Origin: an uncultured delta proteobacterium
GTDB taxonomy: Bacteria; Myxococcota; Myxococcia; Myxococcales; 40CM-4-68-19
DNA length: 64,000 nucleotides
Assembly (NCBI GenBank): GCA_903911145.1
Contig: CAIWCD010000028.1
Coordinates: 37,365-101,364, forward strand
Reading direction: 5' to 3'
The notes beneath the pieces are model-generated. The model was not told the origin of the DNA. It saw only the letters and a program-made list of their open reading frames with translations, and did no database searches. The position numbers and the translations under genes were made by a program. Below, piece after piece: positions 26,828 through 35,909 of the stretch (its first letter is position 1; each line of letters starts with the position of its first letter).

Positions 26828-28525
26828 ATGGCGCGTATTTCGATGATTCTTGGTCTGCTGCTCGGGCTGCTGTCGCTTCCTGCGCGCGCCGCTGAGCAGA
26901 AGCATCTCGCCGTGCTCGAGTTTGAAGTGGCCGCTGATCTCAAGATCGATCGCACCTATTTCGCCGATCTCGCGCGCGGCGCGGTCAAGAAGCGCGCGCC
27001 GCAGCTCTTCGTGATGACGCGCGAGAGCACCGAGGCGCTGCTGCAGGCCAACGGCAAGACGATGAGCGATTGCACCGGCGAATGCGAAGTGGAGGTCGGA
27101 CGCAAGCTGGGCGCGGACTTCATCATCAGCGGTCGTCTGACCCAGCTTGGATCGCGGCTCGCGCTCACGATGCGGCTCTTCTCCACTGCGGACGGCGCGC
27201 TGCTCGCGAGCGAAGAGGCGCGCGGCAAGAGCATCGACGAGCTGGTCGACGAGGCCGATCAGGCGGTGGCGCGATTGATTGCACCGCTGACGAAGAGCGC
27301 ACGCAGCACGGGTTCGACGAACAGCGTTGCGGAAGCCAGGATCGCGGGCGAGAGCCGCGACGTCTCGCTCGGAGAGAACGACGTGATCGTCGCCTTCTCC
27401 TCGACGCCGGCCGGCGCCGTGGTGCTGCTCGACGGGCAGCTGCTCTGCCAGGCCACACCTTGCAGCAAGCTGGTCGCGGCGGGCGCGCACGACGTGTCGA
27501 TGCAGCGCGAAGGCTTCGACACGCAGACCGGCCAGCTGGAGGCGAAGAAGGGTGCCTCGATGAGCCTCTCGCTCGCACGCGTTGCCGCGCGGGTCGCGGT
27601 CGAGAGCACGCCGCCCGGTCTGCTCGTCCGCGTCGACGATCAGGTCGCGGGTCGCACGCCACTCGCAGCGCTCGACCTCGCGCCTGGCTCACACGAGATC
27701 GTCGTCGACGATGCGTGCTGGGTTCGCGAAGGAGAGCGCATTTCGCTCAAGCGCGGAGAGGAGCGCACGGTGCGCATCTCGCCGAAGGAGCGACAGGCGG
27801 GTCTCAAAGTGACCGCAGAAGACGAGAAAGGAAATGCGCTCGAGGCGACGGTGCTGGTCGATGGTCGGGAGGTGGGTACGGCGCCGGGCTCGTTCAAGGT
27901 GAGCGTGTGCAGCAAGCGGGTCGAGTTGCGCGCGGGTGGACTCGGCTTCTCACAGGACCTGTCTCTTGCGGAGGGCAAGGTCGAGAGCGTGCACGGAAAG
28001 CTCACGAGCGCAACGCAGGTCGCGCCGGCCGCGGCCACCGAGAGTGGGTCCTCGCACGGCATTGGATTCCTCTTCAGCGTCGGGCAGGGCGGCAGCTACG
28101 AGTTCGGCGGAGCGTTCTCGATGCAGCTGTCCGGGCCGCTTCGGTATGAGGCGAATCTCGCATTGACCGATTCGAGCGGAAACTTCGGATTCAAGATGTC
28201 ACCGCTCGGGTTCGGCCTTCTCTTCCCCATCCTCGAGCGAGACCGCCTCAGGCTCGAGATTGGCGCGACGTTGCCGCTGGTTGAATTGCGATACATCTCC
28301 GCAAGCTATGCTTCCGGATCCGCAACGTACGTCGGCTTCAACTCGGCGCTGATGGGCGTGGTCACCCTGACCTATGCGTCGTTCTTCTTCACCTTTGAAC
28401 CGGGAGTCGACTTCCGTTGGATGTATTTGAGTTCGGCGTCGCAAGGCGGAACGACCGTGTCGAACACAGTGACGGGATTCGATCCGTTCTATCGATTCTC
28501 ATTCATTGCTGGCTGGACGTTCTAA
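26828..28525 (+). CDS. PEGA-domain outer-membrane beta-barrel protein
   Basis: 565 residues from ATG 26828 (GGAGA seven bases before). A signal peptide (1-22) is followed by a FlgO/CsgG-like domain (KHLAVLEFEV; KLGADFIISGRL). Two PEGA-type repeats come next (FSSTPAGAVVLLDGQLLC; VESTPPGLLVRVDDQVAGRTPL). The C-terminal 160 residues are beta-rich and end in an aromatic (AGWTF), the hallmark of an outer-membrane barrel. A surface-facing PEGA head on a barrel is plausible. The stop codon lies inside the loop of a perfect hairpin. Confidence 0.75.
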   Translation: MARISMILGLLLGLLSLPARAAEQKHLAVLEFEVAADLKIDRTYFADLARGAVKKRAPQLFVMTRESTEALLQANGKTMSDCTGECEVEVGRKLGADFIISGRLTQLGSRLALTMRLFSTADGALLASEEARGKSIDELVDEADQAVARLIAPLTKSARSTGSTNSVAEARIAGESRDVSLGENDVIVAFSSTPAGAVVLLDGQLLCQATPCSKLVAAGAHDVSMQREGFDTQTGQLEAKKGASMSLSLARVAARVAVESTPPGLLVRVDDQVAGRTPLAALDLAPGSHEIVVDDACWVREGERISLKRGEERTVRISPKERQAGLKVTAEDEKGNALEATVLVDGREVGTAPGSFKVSVCSKRVELRAGGLGFSQDLSLAEGKVESVHGKLTSATQVAPAAATESGSSHGIGFLFSVGQGGSYEFGGAFSMQLSGPLRYEANLALTDSSGNFGFKMSPLGFGLLFPILERDRLRLEIGATLPLVELRYISASYASGSATYVGFNSALMGVVTLTYASFFFTFEPGVDFRWMYLSSASQGGTTVSNTVTGFDPFYRFSFIAGWTF

Positions 28526-28534
28526 ACGTCCAGC
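28512..28534. terminator. Perfect 10-bp inverted repeat at convergent gene ends
   Basis: GCTGGACGTT at 28512-28521 pairs perfectly with AACGTCCAGC at 28525-28534, with the 3-base loop CTA. The loop overlaps the TAA of the PEGA gene. It stands between two convergent genes, so it can stop transcription from both sides. No T-run follows, so a factor-assisted or stem-only terminator is assumed. Confidence 0.6.
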
Positions 28535-28554
28535 GCCGCCCCGATCGACGGTGA

Positions 28555-28980
28555 TTACTCCGGGACGGATTCGCCGCTGCCCCCAAGCTCCGGCGGGAAA
28601 TCCTTGAGCTTGGGCAGGCCGTCCTTCATCCGCAGCACGCTCTGCGCATAGTTGACATGCACGCCGGGCTTGAACGGATAGCCGGGAATGGTTGCCGCGT
28701 AGACATCGACGAGTTTCCACTCCGGGTGGTCGGTAAAGAGGTGACCGCCGCAGAGCTTGCACCAGTTGCGGTAGCTGCGCTCCGTCTTGTGGAACGAGCC
28801 GAGATGCTCCTTGCCCTTGGTGACATTAAACGCCTCCGGCTTCCAGAGCGTGAAGGCATTGACCGGACCGGCGGACCAGCTGCGGCAGGAAGCGCAGTGG
28901 CAATACCCAGCGCCGACCGCGTCGCCCGCGACAGAGATCTCGACTGCGCCACAGAAACAGGTACCGGTATATGAATTCAC
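28555..28980 (-). CDS. GFA family (glutathione-dependent formaldehyde-activating enzyme-like) zinc protein
   Basis: 141 residues from GTG 28980; a TTG at 28998 is also in frame. Seven cysteines follow the GFA pattern: C8 and C10 (TGTCFCGAVE), C27, C29 and C32 (YCHCASCRSW), and C74 and C77 (WCKLCGGHLF). They build the two zinc sites of the Mss4-like fold. Members often are called formaldehyde-activating, but most have no proven activity. Cytoplasmic, single-domain, monocistronic. Confidence 0.85.
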   Translation of the reverse strand: MNSYTGTCFCGAVEISVAGDAVGAGYCHCASCRSWSAGPVNAFTLWKPEAFNVTKGKEHLGSFHKTERSYRNWCKLCGGHLFTDHPEWKLVDVYAATIPGYPFKPGVHVNYAQSVLRMKDGLPKLKDFPPELGGSGESVPE

Positions 28981-29137
28981 GTTGCACCCCGCATTCAAGG
29001 AGCGCGCAGCCTAATGCGGGCATTGGGACGCGGGCAAGCGAATGAGTGGCGCTAAACCGCATGGCTCCAATGATGTTGCTTGCCGTCGCATCGTGCGGGA
29101 ACGGATAGTCGCCGCGGATTTCTCGGGGGAGCCGCGC

Positions 29138-30694
29138 ATGCCAATCATTCGAACGCCATCCGTGTGTATTGCTGGGGCCCGTCTCGCTCCGGTTGCAGCG
29201 ATCGTCTCTCTGCTCGCGGCCTGCCACGGTGGCGCCGATGCGCATTTCCCGTCCGGCTTTTTCTTCGGCGCCGCCATTGCTGGCTTTCAAGCCGAGATGG
29301 GCTGCCCGACGCTTCCTCCCGCGCGTTGCGAAGATCGGAACTCCGACTGGTATGCCTGGATCACCAACCCGACGTTGATCGCTGAGGCGGGCAATCATAT
29401 TGAAGGCGATGCTCCAGCCAGAGGGCCGGGCTTCTATGAGCTCTATCCCGCCGATCTCGATCGCCTCGCCAACGAACTGCACGGAAATGCGCTGCGCACG
29501 TCGATCGAATGGAGCCGGCTGTTTCCGACGAGCACAGTGGGGATCAACGGGACCGCCGCATTGCGCGCTGCTGCCTCTGCTGACGCGCTCGCTTATTACC
29601 ACGCGCTCTTCGCGGCGATGAAGGCGCGGCACATCACGCCGCTCGTCACGCTCAACCATTACACGCTGCCCAACTGGATTCACGATGCGGCCGGCTGCCA
29701 CGCCAATCTCGATACCTGCTCTCCCCGAGGCTGGCTCGACGCCGATACCACGGTGAATGAAATCGCCAAGTATGCCGGCTTCTGCGCGCAGGAGTTCGGC
29801 GGGGAGGTCGATTGGTGGGCGACGCTGAACGAGCCGTTCACCGCGGTCGTGCTCGCTGGATATGTCATGCCGAGCGCGACGCGGACCAATCCTCCAGGCG
29901 TGAATCTGCGGTGGGATGCGGCGAAGGCCGCTGTTCAGGCCATGATCCGCGCCCACAATCGAATGGCGGACGCCATTCATGCCGCGGATACGACCAGTGC
30001 GGCAGGTGATGGTGTCGCCGCGCGCGTCGGCATTGTCTACAACCTGCAGGCTGTCTCGCCGGCCAATCCGGACAACCCACTCGATATCACTGGCGCGAAG
30101 AACCTTGATTACCTGATGAACCAGCTCTTCCTCGACGGAGCATTAAATGGCCTGGTGGATGCCAACTTCGATGGAACGCAGGTGAAGCAGACAGACCTGG
30201 GCGGTCGCACCGATTTTCTCGGGATTAACTATTACCAGCGCCTGACTGAGGAGGGCCTGTCCACCAGCGCGTTTCCGAATGTGACGCCGCTCTTTACCTT
30301 CGACCCGTTCACGCTCCAGTACAGCAACGACGTGGAGGGTCTCGCGGGGGAGCTGGCCTTCGCGCATTCGCGGTATCACCTGCCGATGGTAATCAGCGAA
30401 ACGGGCCTGACCGACCCTGACGATACCGGCGCCGCGGCGGAGTGGATTCAATCGTCGCTCTTCCAGGCCCGCACTGCCATTTCGCAGGGGATTGACCTCC
30501 GCGGATATTTCTTCTGGTCGCTGGTGGATAACTATGAATGGAACCACGGCATGACGATGCGTTTTGGTCTCTATGCAGTCGATGGCGGGGATACGTCGAA
30601 GGCGCGCACAGCAAGGCCGCGCGCGATCAGTGCCTTCGCGCAGATCGCGAAGACGCGTGCTGTTGCTGCACCCGATGCAGGCGTCTCACCCTGA
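29138..30694 (+). CDS. Lipoprotein glycoside hydrolase family 1 (beta-glucosidase-like)
   Basis: 518 residues from ATG 29138 (GGGGGA upstream). The signal peptide ends in the lipobox SLLAAC (Cys29), so this GH1 enzyme is lipid-anchored outside the inner membrane, which is unusual for GH1. The acid/base Glu is E232 in ATLNEPF and the nucleophile E421 in VISETGL; the usual nucleophile motif is I/V-T-E-N-G, so the Ser and Thr around it are a variation. TSIEWSRLFP and GINYYQR are typical GH1 segments. Expected to cleave beta-linked glucosides or galactosides. Confidence 0.85.
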   Translation: MPIIRTPSVCIAGARLAPVAAIVSLLAACHGGADAHFPSGFFFGAAIAGFQAEMGCPTLPPARCEDRNSDWYAWITNPTLIAEAGNHIEGDAPARGPGFYELYPADLDRLANELHGNALRTSIEWSRLFPTSTVGINGTAALRAAASADALAYYHALFAAMKARHITPLVTLNHYTLPNWIHDAAGCHANLDTCSPRGWLDADTTVNEIAKYAGFCAQEFGGEVDWWATLNEPFTAVVLAGYVMPSATRTNPPGVNLRWDAAKAAVQAMIRAHNRMADAIHAADTTSAAGDGVAARVGIVYNLQAVSPANPDNPLDITGAKNLDYLMNQLFLDGALNGLVDANFDGTQVKQTDLGGRTDFLGINYYQRLTEEGLSTSAFPNVTPLFTFDPFTLQYSNDVEGLAGELAFAHSRYHLPMVISETGLTDPDDTGAAAEWIQSSLFQARTAISQGIDLRGYFFWSLVDNYEWNHGMTMRFGLYAVDGGDTSKARTARPRAISAFAQIAKTRAVAAPDAGVSP

Positions 30695-30717
30695 GTTCTA
30701 CGATAAGGCCAGCGCGC

Positions 30718-31941
30718 TCAACCCGGGTCGACGACGCGCCCGGCGAATAGAATCGAATTGTTCTTGATATCCCGAATGAAGAATAGAAACGGGTGATCAG
30801 CCTTGAACTCGAATGGCTTCGCTTCGTGCGGCGGGAGCGTCGCGGTCAATGCGCGCATCACCACGGCCGTCGCCGCGGCCGCCTCCGTTCCACTTTCGGT
30901 CACCTCGACAAATGCCTTGTGCAGCACGTCGGCGATGACCAGATCGCGCTTGCCGTCCATATGGCTGAAGTCTGCCGTGCCTTCGCTGAAGGCGGAGTTC
31001 ATCCCCATCGCGCGCAGCGGCTTCGCGAGACTGAACGAGCCCTCGACCTTGAATCGGGGGATTTGAACCCAGACGCGCTGCGCGGGTTGCAGCGCATTGA
31101 ACCAGCTGTCGATGGCCTCGCCGCTGAGCGAGGACTCGAGCGTCGCCAGACCGCTCTGCTCATTGGGAAGCACGACCACCATCGAGAGCGTGCCGTCGAT
31201 ATAGGGTAACTCGAGAAGCTTGAGGCCGGGCAGCTCGCCATATCCCCAATGCGCCGTCTCCTGCATCGTCGGGACATTGACCTGCTTCACGCCCGTCGAG
31301 AAGGGCGCGTCGTGGGTTGCCGCGGCGCTGAATGGCGTTCTCCACGCGGACTTGAAGTAGATCGCATTGGTGAGCACGAGCTTCGTCGTCGTGGCAAGCA
31401 CCCCTTGCGGGATGAGTTCCTTGATCTTCTCGGCCGTCTGCTTTGCAACCCAGGCATTGATTTCGTCGACGCTCGCCTGCAGACGAGAGGCGAAATCGAG
31501 CTGCTTGAGCGGCGCGAGATAGCTCTTCTTGAGCGTGATTAAAAAAGGGTCGAGGAATGTGTAGCCGGTCTGCCCCCACAAGCGGTTGGCGAGATGGAGT
31601 TCAATGCTGTTGTGCGCGATGCGCTCGCGCTCCGCCGCGGAGGCAAAGAGTGGAACCGATGGCGTTCCGCGTGCGTTCCAATCCGCGATCAGAGCGGCGA
31701 ACGAGGCATCGCTTCTGCCGCTATCCGGATCGAGGCCGAGCACCTTCTGCATTTCAATCGCGGTATCGCCAGCAGCACCAGCCGCCGTCATCGCCAGCGC
31801 AACGCGAATGCTGGCCGGCGAGAGAAAAAGATTGCCGGTCGGCGGCCGGGCGGCCTTGTAGAGCGTAGCTGCAAAGGCATGGTCGGCTGCGACTGCGGGA
31901 GTCACGTTGGGCGGCAGGGCAGGAGGGACGGCGAGAAGCAT
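30718..31941 (-). CDS. Serpin family protease inhibitor
   Basis: 407 residues, full serpin length. FLSPASIRVALAMTAAGA near the N-terminus and FKADHPFLFFIRDI near the C-terminus are serpin signatures. The hinge of the reactive loop is ESGTEAAAATA, with small residues from P14 to P9, so it should be able to insert as a strand and inhibit. Counting from the hinge, P1 is about Leu in the segment MRALTATLPP, which would favour chymotrypsin- or elastase-like targets over trypsin-like ones. No clear signal peptide is visible, so it may act in the cytoplasm. It is the next gene downstream of ppsA on the same strand, 193 bases away. Confidence 0.85.
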   Translation of the reverse strand: MLLAVPPALPPNVTPAVAADHAFAATLYKAARPPTGNLFLSPASIRVALAMTAAGAAGDTAIEMQKVLGLDPDSGRSDASFAALIADWNARGTPSVPLFASAAERERIAHNSIELHLANRLWGQTGYTFLDPFLITLKKSYLAPLKQLDFASRLQASVDEINAWVAKQTAEKIKELIPQGVLATTTKLVLTNAIYFKSAWRTPFSAAATHDAPFSTGVKQVNVPTMQETAHWGYGELPGLKLLELPYIDGTLSMVVVLPNEQSGLATLESSLSGEAIDSWFNALQPAQRVWVQIPRFKVEGSFSLAKPLRAMGMNSAFSEGTADFSHMDGKRDLVIADVLHKAFVEVTESGTEAAAATAVVMRALTATLPPHEAKPFEFKADHPFLFFIRDIKNNSILFAGRVVDPG

Positions 31942-32001
31942 CGTGTGGCTCCAGCGAAAGCAGAGAGCGAGCGTAGCAGAACGGAGTCAACGTTCCTTCC
32001 C

Positions 32002-32026
32002 GATGTGCTGGTGCGTAGAGCACATC
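32002..32026. other. Inverted repeat between ppsA and the serpin gene
   Basis: GATGTGCT at 32002-32009 pairs with AGCACATC at 32019-32026 (8 bp perfect, 9-base loop). It lies about 60 bases upstream of the serpin start and about 110 bases beyond the ppsA stop. It could be a terminator for ppsA, or an operator for the serpin; the lack of a T-run keeps both open. Confidence 0.4.
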
Positions 32027-32134
32027 TCATAACCTCTCCCGTCGCCCGGCCGACCGATGGCCGCCGCATCGCCGCGTTCCTCCTCGTCGCCATACGCAAC
32101 GGTATGCCCCCGGTCCGAGGTGATGAGATCTGCT

Positions 32135-34588
32135 CTAATGCTTTCTCTCTCTCTCTCCGTCGTGACCGCGACCTGTCTTGCGCGGCGTCCGTTTCTTCGT
32201 CGCAGGCTGCTTCTCCAGTTCAAGAACCTGAAGCGTTGTCCGCAGCAGCGCGTCGGCATTGAGGCTGATGGAATCAATGCCCTGCTTCACGAGATATGCT
32301 GCGAACTCAGGATAGTCCGATGGCGCCTGCCCGCAGATCCCGACCTTGCGTCCGTGCTTGTGCGCGATTTCAATCAACCGTGCGCAGGACCAGAGAATGG
32401 CAGGATTGCGCTCGTCGAAGAGCGGAGCGACCGCCGCTGAATCGCGATCAATGCCGAGCGTGAGTTGCGTCAGGTCATTCGAGCCGATCGAGAATCCATC
32501 GAACAGCTCCGAGAACTCATCCGCCAGAATGATATTCGACGGGATCTCGGCCATGACATAGACCTCGAGGCCGTCCTTGCCCGAGACGAGCCCGCCCTCG
32601 CGCATGACCGAGAGGACCTGCTCGCCCTCTCGCGGTGTGCGGCAGAACGGGACCATCACTTTCAGGTTCTTGAATCCGTAGACCTCACGCACCCGACGCA
32701 CTGCCGCGACCTCGAGGAGGAATCCTTCGCGATAGTTCGGGTGATAGTAACGGCTCGCACCGCGCCAGCCGAGCATCGGATTCTCCTCGGTCGGCTCGAA
32801 CGGCGCGCCGCCGGTGAGCTTGGAATACTCATTGGTCTTGAAGTCGCTGAAGCGGAGAATGACGGGACGGGGATGAAACGCCGCTGCGAGGGTTCCTATC
32901 CCCTGCGCGAGTCGGTCGACGAAATATTCCGATTTGTCGGGATAGCCCAACGTCAGCGCGTCAATCTCCGCCTGCACCGGTCGCGGCTGCGTCGCGTAGC
33001 GGGTCAGCGCGAGAGGGTGGATCTTCACCCATCCCGCGAAGATGAACTCCATGCGCGCAAGTCCCACGCCGTCGCTCGGAAGCATCGCCTGCGAAAAGGC
33101 CTGCTCGGGATTGCCGAGATTCAGCATCATCTGCGTACGCGGGCGATCCAGCTTTCCCGGGTCGATCTCGTCGACGTCATAGGGAATCGCGCCAGCATAG
33201 GCATATCCCGTCTCTCCTTGTGCGCAGGAGACGGTCGCGATGGTGCCGTCCACCAATAGCGTCATTGCGTTCTCGGCCCCGACCAGCGCGGGAATGCCAA
33301 GTTCACGTGCGACGATTGCCGCGTGCGAAGTGCGTCCGCCCTTTTCGGTGACAATCGCAGACGCGAGTCTCATGATCGGCTCCCAATCGGGATCGGTCAC
33401 GCCCGTGACGAGCAACTCGCCTGCCGTGAATTGACCGATCCCGCTCGCATCGCGAATGACATGCACCGGCCCGCAGGCGATCCGATCGCCGATGGCCAGA
33501 CCGCTGGCGAGTGGCGTGGCGGACTGCTTCAATGAATAGCGGGATATCCTGAGTGAGCGTTGGCTATGCACCGTCTCGGGCCGCGCCTGCACGATATAGA
33601 GCTTCCCGGACTGGCCATCCTTGGCCCATTCGATATCCATTGGCGCAGGCGCGCCGGATACCGTCGAGTAATGGCGTTCAATCAGGAGCGACCAGCGCGC
33701 GAGGGTCAGGACTTCGTCATCGCTGAGCGACCAACGGGCTCGCGCAGCAGGCGAGGTAGCGAGATCGCGAGTGGCCGCGCTCCCGGTCTCGTCATAGACG
33801 AGCGTCGATTCCTTCGCGCCGAGCTGGCGGCGGACAATCGGGCGATATCCCTCGCGCAGCATCTGCTTATGCACGACGAACTGGTCCGGCTGCACGCGCC
33901 CCTGCACCACGTTCTCGCCGAGGCCCCATGAGGAGGTGACGAGGACGACACCCTGGTGACCGCTCTCCGGTTCGAGCGTGAAGATGACGCCAGAGCTTGC
34001 GAGGTCGGAACGCACCATCTTCTGCACACCGACCGATAGAGCAACCTGCGTCGGATCAAACCCCATATCCCGCTGGTAGTTGATCGCACGCGGACTGAAG
34101 AGGCTGGCGAAGTCGCGGCGGACAGCGTCGAGCAGCGCGAGCGGTCCGACGATATTCAGATAGCTCTCCTGCTGTCCGGCGAAGCTCGCGGTCGGGAGAT
34201 CCTCGGCGGTCGCGGATGAGCGCACCGCCACGTCGGCGCATTCGACGCCATATTCAGCCGATAGCGCGCGATAGGCCGCGACGATCTCTTCTTCCATGTC
34301 GCGCGGGAACGATGCGGTTTCGATCAGGTCGCGCACGTGCTGGCAGCGCGCGGCCTGGCTCTCGTGGTGTTCGCGGGGCCGTTCGGAGAGCAGCGCGCGT
34401 ATTGGCGCCTCGAGCTGCGCGGCGCGGATAAACTCGCGATATGCACCCGCGGTAATCGCGAAGCCGTCGGGGATATTGACCCCCTCTGGTGCAAGCTGCG
34501 CGCGCATTTCGCCGAGCGACGCATTCTTGCCGCCGACCGACGACACATCGCCTCTCCCGATGTCGCGAAAGAATCGGATCCAGCGCAT
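32135..34588 (-). CDS. ppsA: Phosphoenolpyruvate synthase
   Basis: 817 residues. It converts pyruvate, ATP and water to PEP, AMP and phosphate, needed for gluconeogenesis. Domains in order: ATP-binding (VGGKNASLGEM, VRSSATAEDLP, ASFAGQQES), swivelling phospho-His domain with H422 in GGRTSHAAIVARELG (E. coli His421), and the PEP/pyruvate TIM barrel ending with VGICGQAPSD, which carries the catalytic Cys. The C-terminal tail (after ELEKQP) is a short basic run partly coded by a CT dinucleotide repeat. Together with the glyoxylate shunt at the other end of the window this supports growth on acetate, acids or lipids. Confidence 0.95.
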   Translation of the reverse strand: MRWIRFFRDIGRGDVSSVGGKNASLGEMRAQLAPEGVNIPDGFAITAGAYREFIRAAQLEAPIRALLSERPREHHESQAARCQHVRDLIETASFPRDMEEEIVAAYRALSAEYGVECADVAVRSSATAEDLPTASFAGQQESYLNIVGPLALLDAVRRDFASLFSPRAINYQRDMGFDPTQVALSVGVQKMVRSDLASSGVIFTLEPESGHQGVVLVTSSWGLGENVVQGRVQPDQFVVHKQMLREGYRPIVRRQLGAKESTLVYDETGSAATRDLATSPAARARWSLSDDEVLTLARWSLLIERHYSTVSGAPAPMDIEWAKDGQSGKLYIVQARPETVHSQRSLRISRYSLKQSATPLASGLAIGDRIACGPVHVIRDASGIGQFTAGELLVTGVTDPDWEPIMRLASAIVTEKGGRTSHAAIVARELGIPALVGAENAMTLLVDGTIATVSCAQGETGYAYAGAIPYDVDEIDPGKLDRPRTQMMLNLGNPEQAFSQAMLPSDGVGLARMEFIFAGWVKIHPLALTRYATQPRPVQAEIDALTLGYPDKSEYFVDRLAQGIGTLAAAFHPRPVILRFSDFKTNEYSKLTGGAPFEPTEENPMLGWRGASRYYHPNYREGFLLEVAAVRRVREVYGFKNLKVMVPFCRTPREGEQVLSVMREGGLVSGKDGLEVYVMAEIPSNIILADEFSELFDGFSIGSNDLTQLTLGIDRDSAAVAPLFDERNPAILWSCARLIEIAHKHGRKVGICGQAPSDYPEFAAYLVKQGIDSISLNADALLRTTLQVLELEKQPATKKRTPRKTGRGHDGERERKH

Positions 34589-34739
34589 AAGCGGCTCCCT
34601 GGTTCACCGCACGGACTGCGGCTCAATGGGACGCGATGCATTTGCCGGGCCGGGCCGCGGCCAGGCCGAATCATTCGATATCCGCGAAGTCGCCACCAGC
34701 CGTAGCGCGCGAGAATTGCGCTCGCCGCACCAGCTGCAA

Positions 34740-34755
34740 CTCCCGCACGCGGGAG
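34740..34755 (-). terminator. Compact hairpin after the hybrid-kinase gene
   Basis: CTCCCGC at 34740-34746 and GCGGGAG at 34749-34755 form a 6 to 7-bp GC stem with a very small loop. On the minus strand it begins only two bases after the stop codon of the receiver/HPt reading frame. That fits a terminator at the end of the signalling operon; no clear U-tract. Confidence 0.45.
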
Positions 34756-34757
34756 GA

Positions 34758-35906
34758 TTACTTCGCGGCCTGGGCCTGCTTGTCGTCGCGTGACCACGCC
34801 GTGATCTGCGCGCTCGCGACCGCGAATCCAGCGAGCGCAGATTCGACGAGCGGTCCAAGCGGCTCGAGCGATTCCAGTTTCGCCAGCGATTCGATCTGCC
34901 GGCCCGCGTCGGAGAGCTGCCGCGCGCCGAAATCCCGCCCTGTCGATTTCAACGTATGCCCCGCGCGGCGGATCTCCTTGAAGTCGCGCGCAGCGACCGC
35001 ACGCTGGAGAGTCTCAAGCACGATCGGCGTATCGCGCAGGAAGAGCGTGACCAGCGACGAGAGATTCCAACGATTGCCGCCAAGCAGCTCGAGCAGCGCC
35101 GCGAGCGCCTTCGGGTCGAACGGCTCATCGATGGTGATGGCCGCAGTGGCCGATCTTTGCTCGGCCACCTCTGCGGCTGCGGGTTGTGGGCGCGCCGAAC
35201 AACGCCCGATCGCAGCCACCAGTTCCTCGAGGCGCAGCGGCTTGGCGAGGTAATCATCCATCCCCGCGTCCATGCAGGCGGTGCGATCGTCGGCCATCGC
35301 GTTCGCGGTCATCGCGACAATGCGCGGCCCTTTCAATCCCGGCCAGCGCTTGCGGACCTCGCGCGTTGCCTGCAGGCCATCCATCTCGGGCATCTGCATA
35401 TCCATGAAGATCACGTCGTAATGGCGACGTTCGAGCGCGGTGAGCACCTCCTGCCCATTGGAAACGACGTCCGCGCGATATCCCAATCGCTCAAACACGA
35501 GCACCGCGAGGCGCTGGTTGGTGGGGTGGTCTTCCGCAATCAGGATATCCAGCGGGTTCGCTTTGGCGCGCGGCGCGGCCTTCGCCACCGGCGAGAGATG
35601 GATGGGCGTGAGCAGCCCAGAGGCGGCCTCCGAGAGGATCGCCACCAGCTCATTGAAGAGGCGCGACGCGCGAACCGGCTTGTTCAATCGGCCGCGGAAG
35701 AGATCGGTGCGCAGCGGCTCACTGTCGAGCGAAGACATCAGCACGATTGGCGGCACCGCCAGTTTGGGGGTGTTCGATAGAGCGTTCGCGAACTCGAGTG
35801 CATCGAGCTCGGGCATCAGCCGATCGACGAGCACCACGTCGAACTGCTCGCCGCGGGCGAACCAATCGAGCGCCTCGACGGGTCGCTGCGTCGCGCGCGC
35901 GTGCAT
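34758..35906 (-). CDS. Receiver-receiver-HPt part of a split hybrid histidine kinase
   Basis: 382 residues. It begins inside a receiver domain: the first beta strands of that receiver are coded upstream of a TGA, and this piece carries the rest (VVLVDRLMPELD with acceptor D28, then KPVRASRLF). A full second receiver follows (ILIAEDHPTNQRLA; phospho-acceptor D169 in IFMDMQMPEMDG; the lysine in LAKPLR), and then an HPt domain with H317 in GHTLKSTG. ATG 35906 lies six bases after the TGA, in the same frame, so restart is possible but gives half a receiver. See the kinase entry for the other half. Confidence 0.8.
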   Translation of the reverse strand: MHARATQRPVEALDWFARGEQFDVVLVDRLMPELDALEFANALSNTPKLAVPPIVLMSSLDSEPLRTDLFRGRLNKPVRASRLFNELVAILSEAASGLLTPIHLSPVAKAAPRAKANPLDILIAEDHPTNQRLAVLVFERLGYRADVVSNGQEVLTALERRHYDVIFMDMQMPEMDGLQATREVRKRWPGLKGPRIVAMTANAMADDRTACMDAGMDDYLAKPLRLEELVAAIGRCSARPQPAAAEVAEQRSATAAITIDEPFDPKALAALLELLGGNRWNLSSLVTLFLRDTPIVLETLQRAVAARDFKEIRRAGHTLKSTGRDFGARQLSDAGRQIESLAKLESLEPLGPLVESALAGFAVASAQITAWSRDDKQAQAAK

Positions 35907-35909
35907 TCC

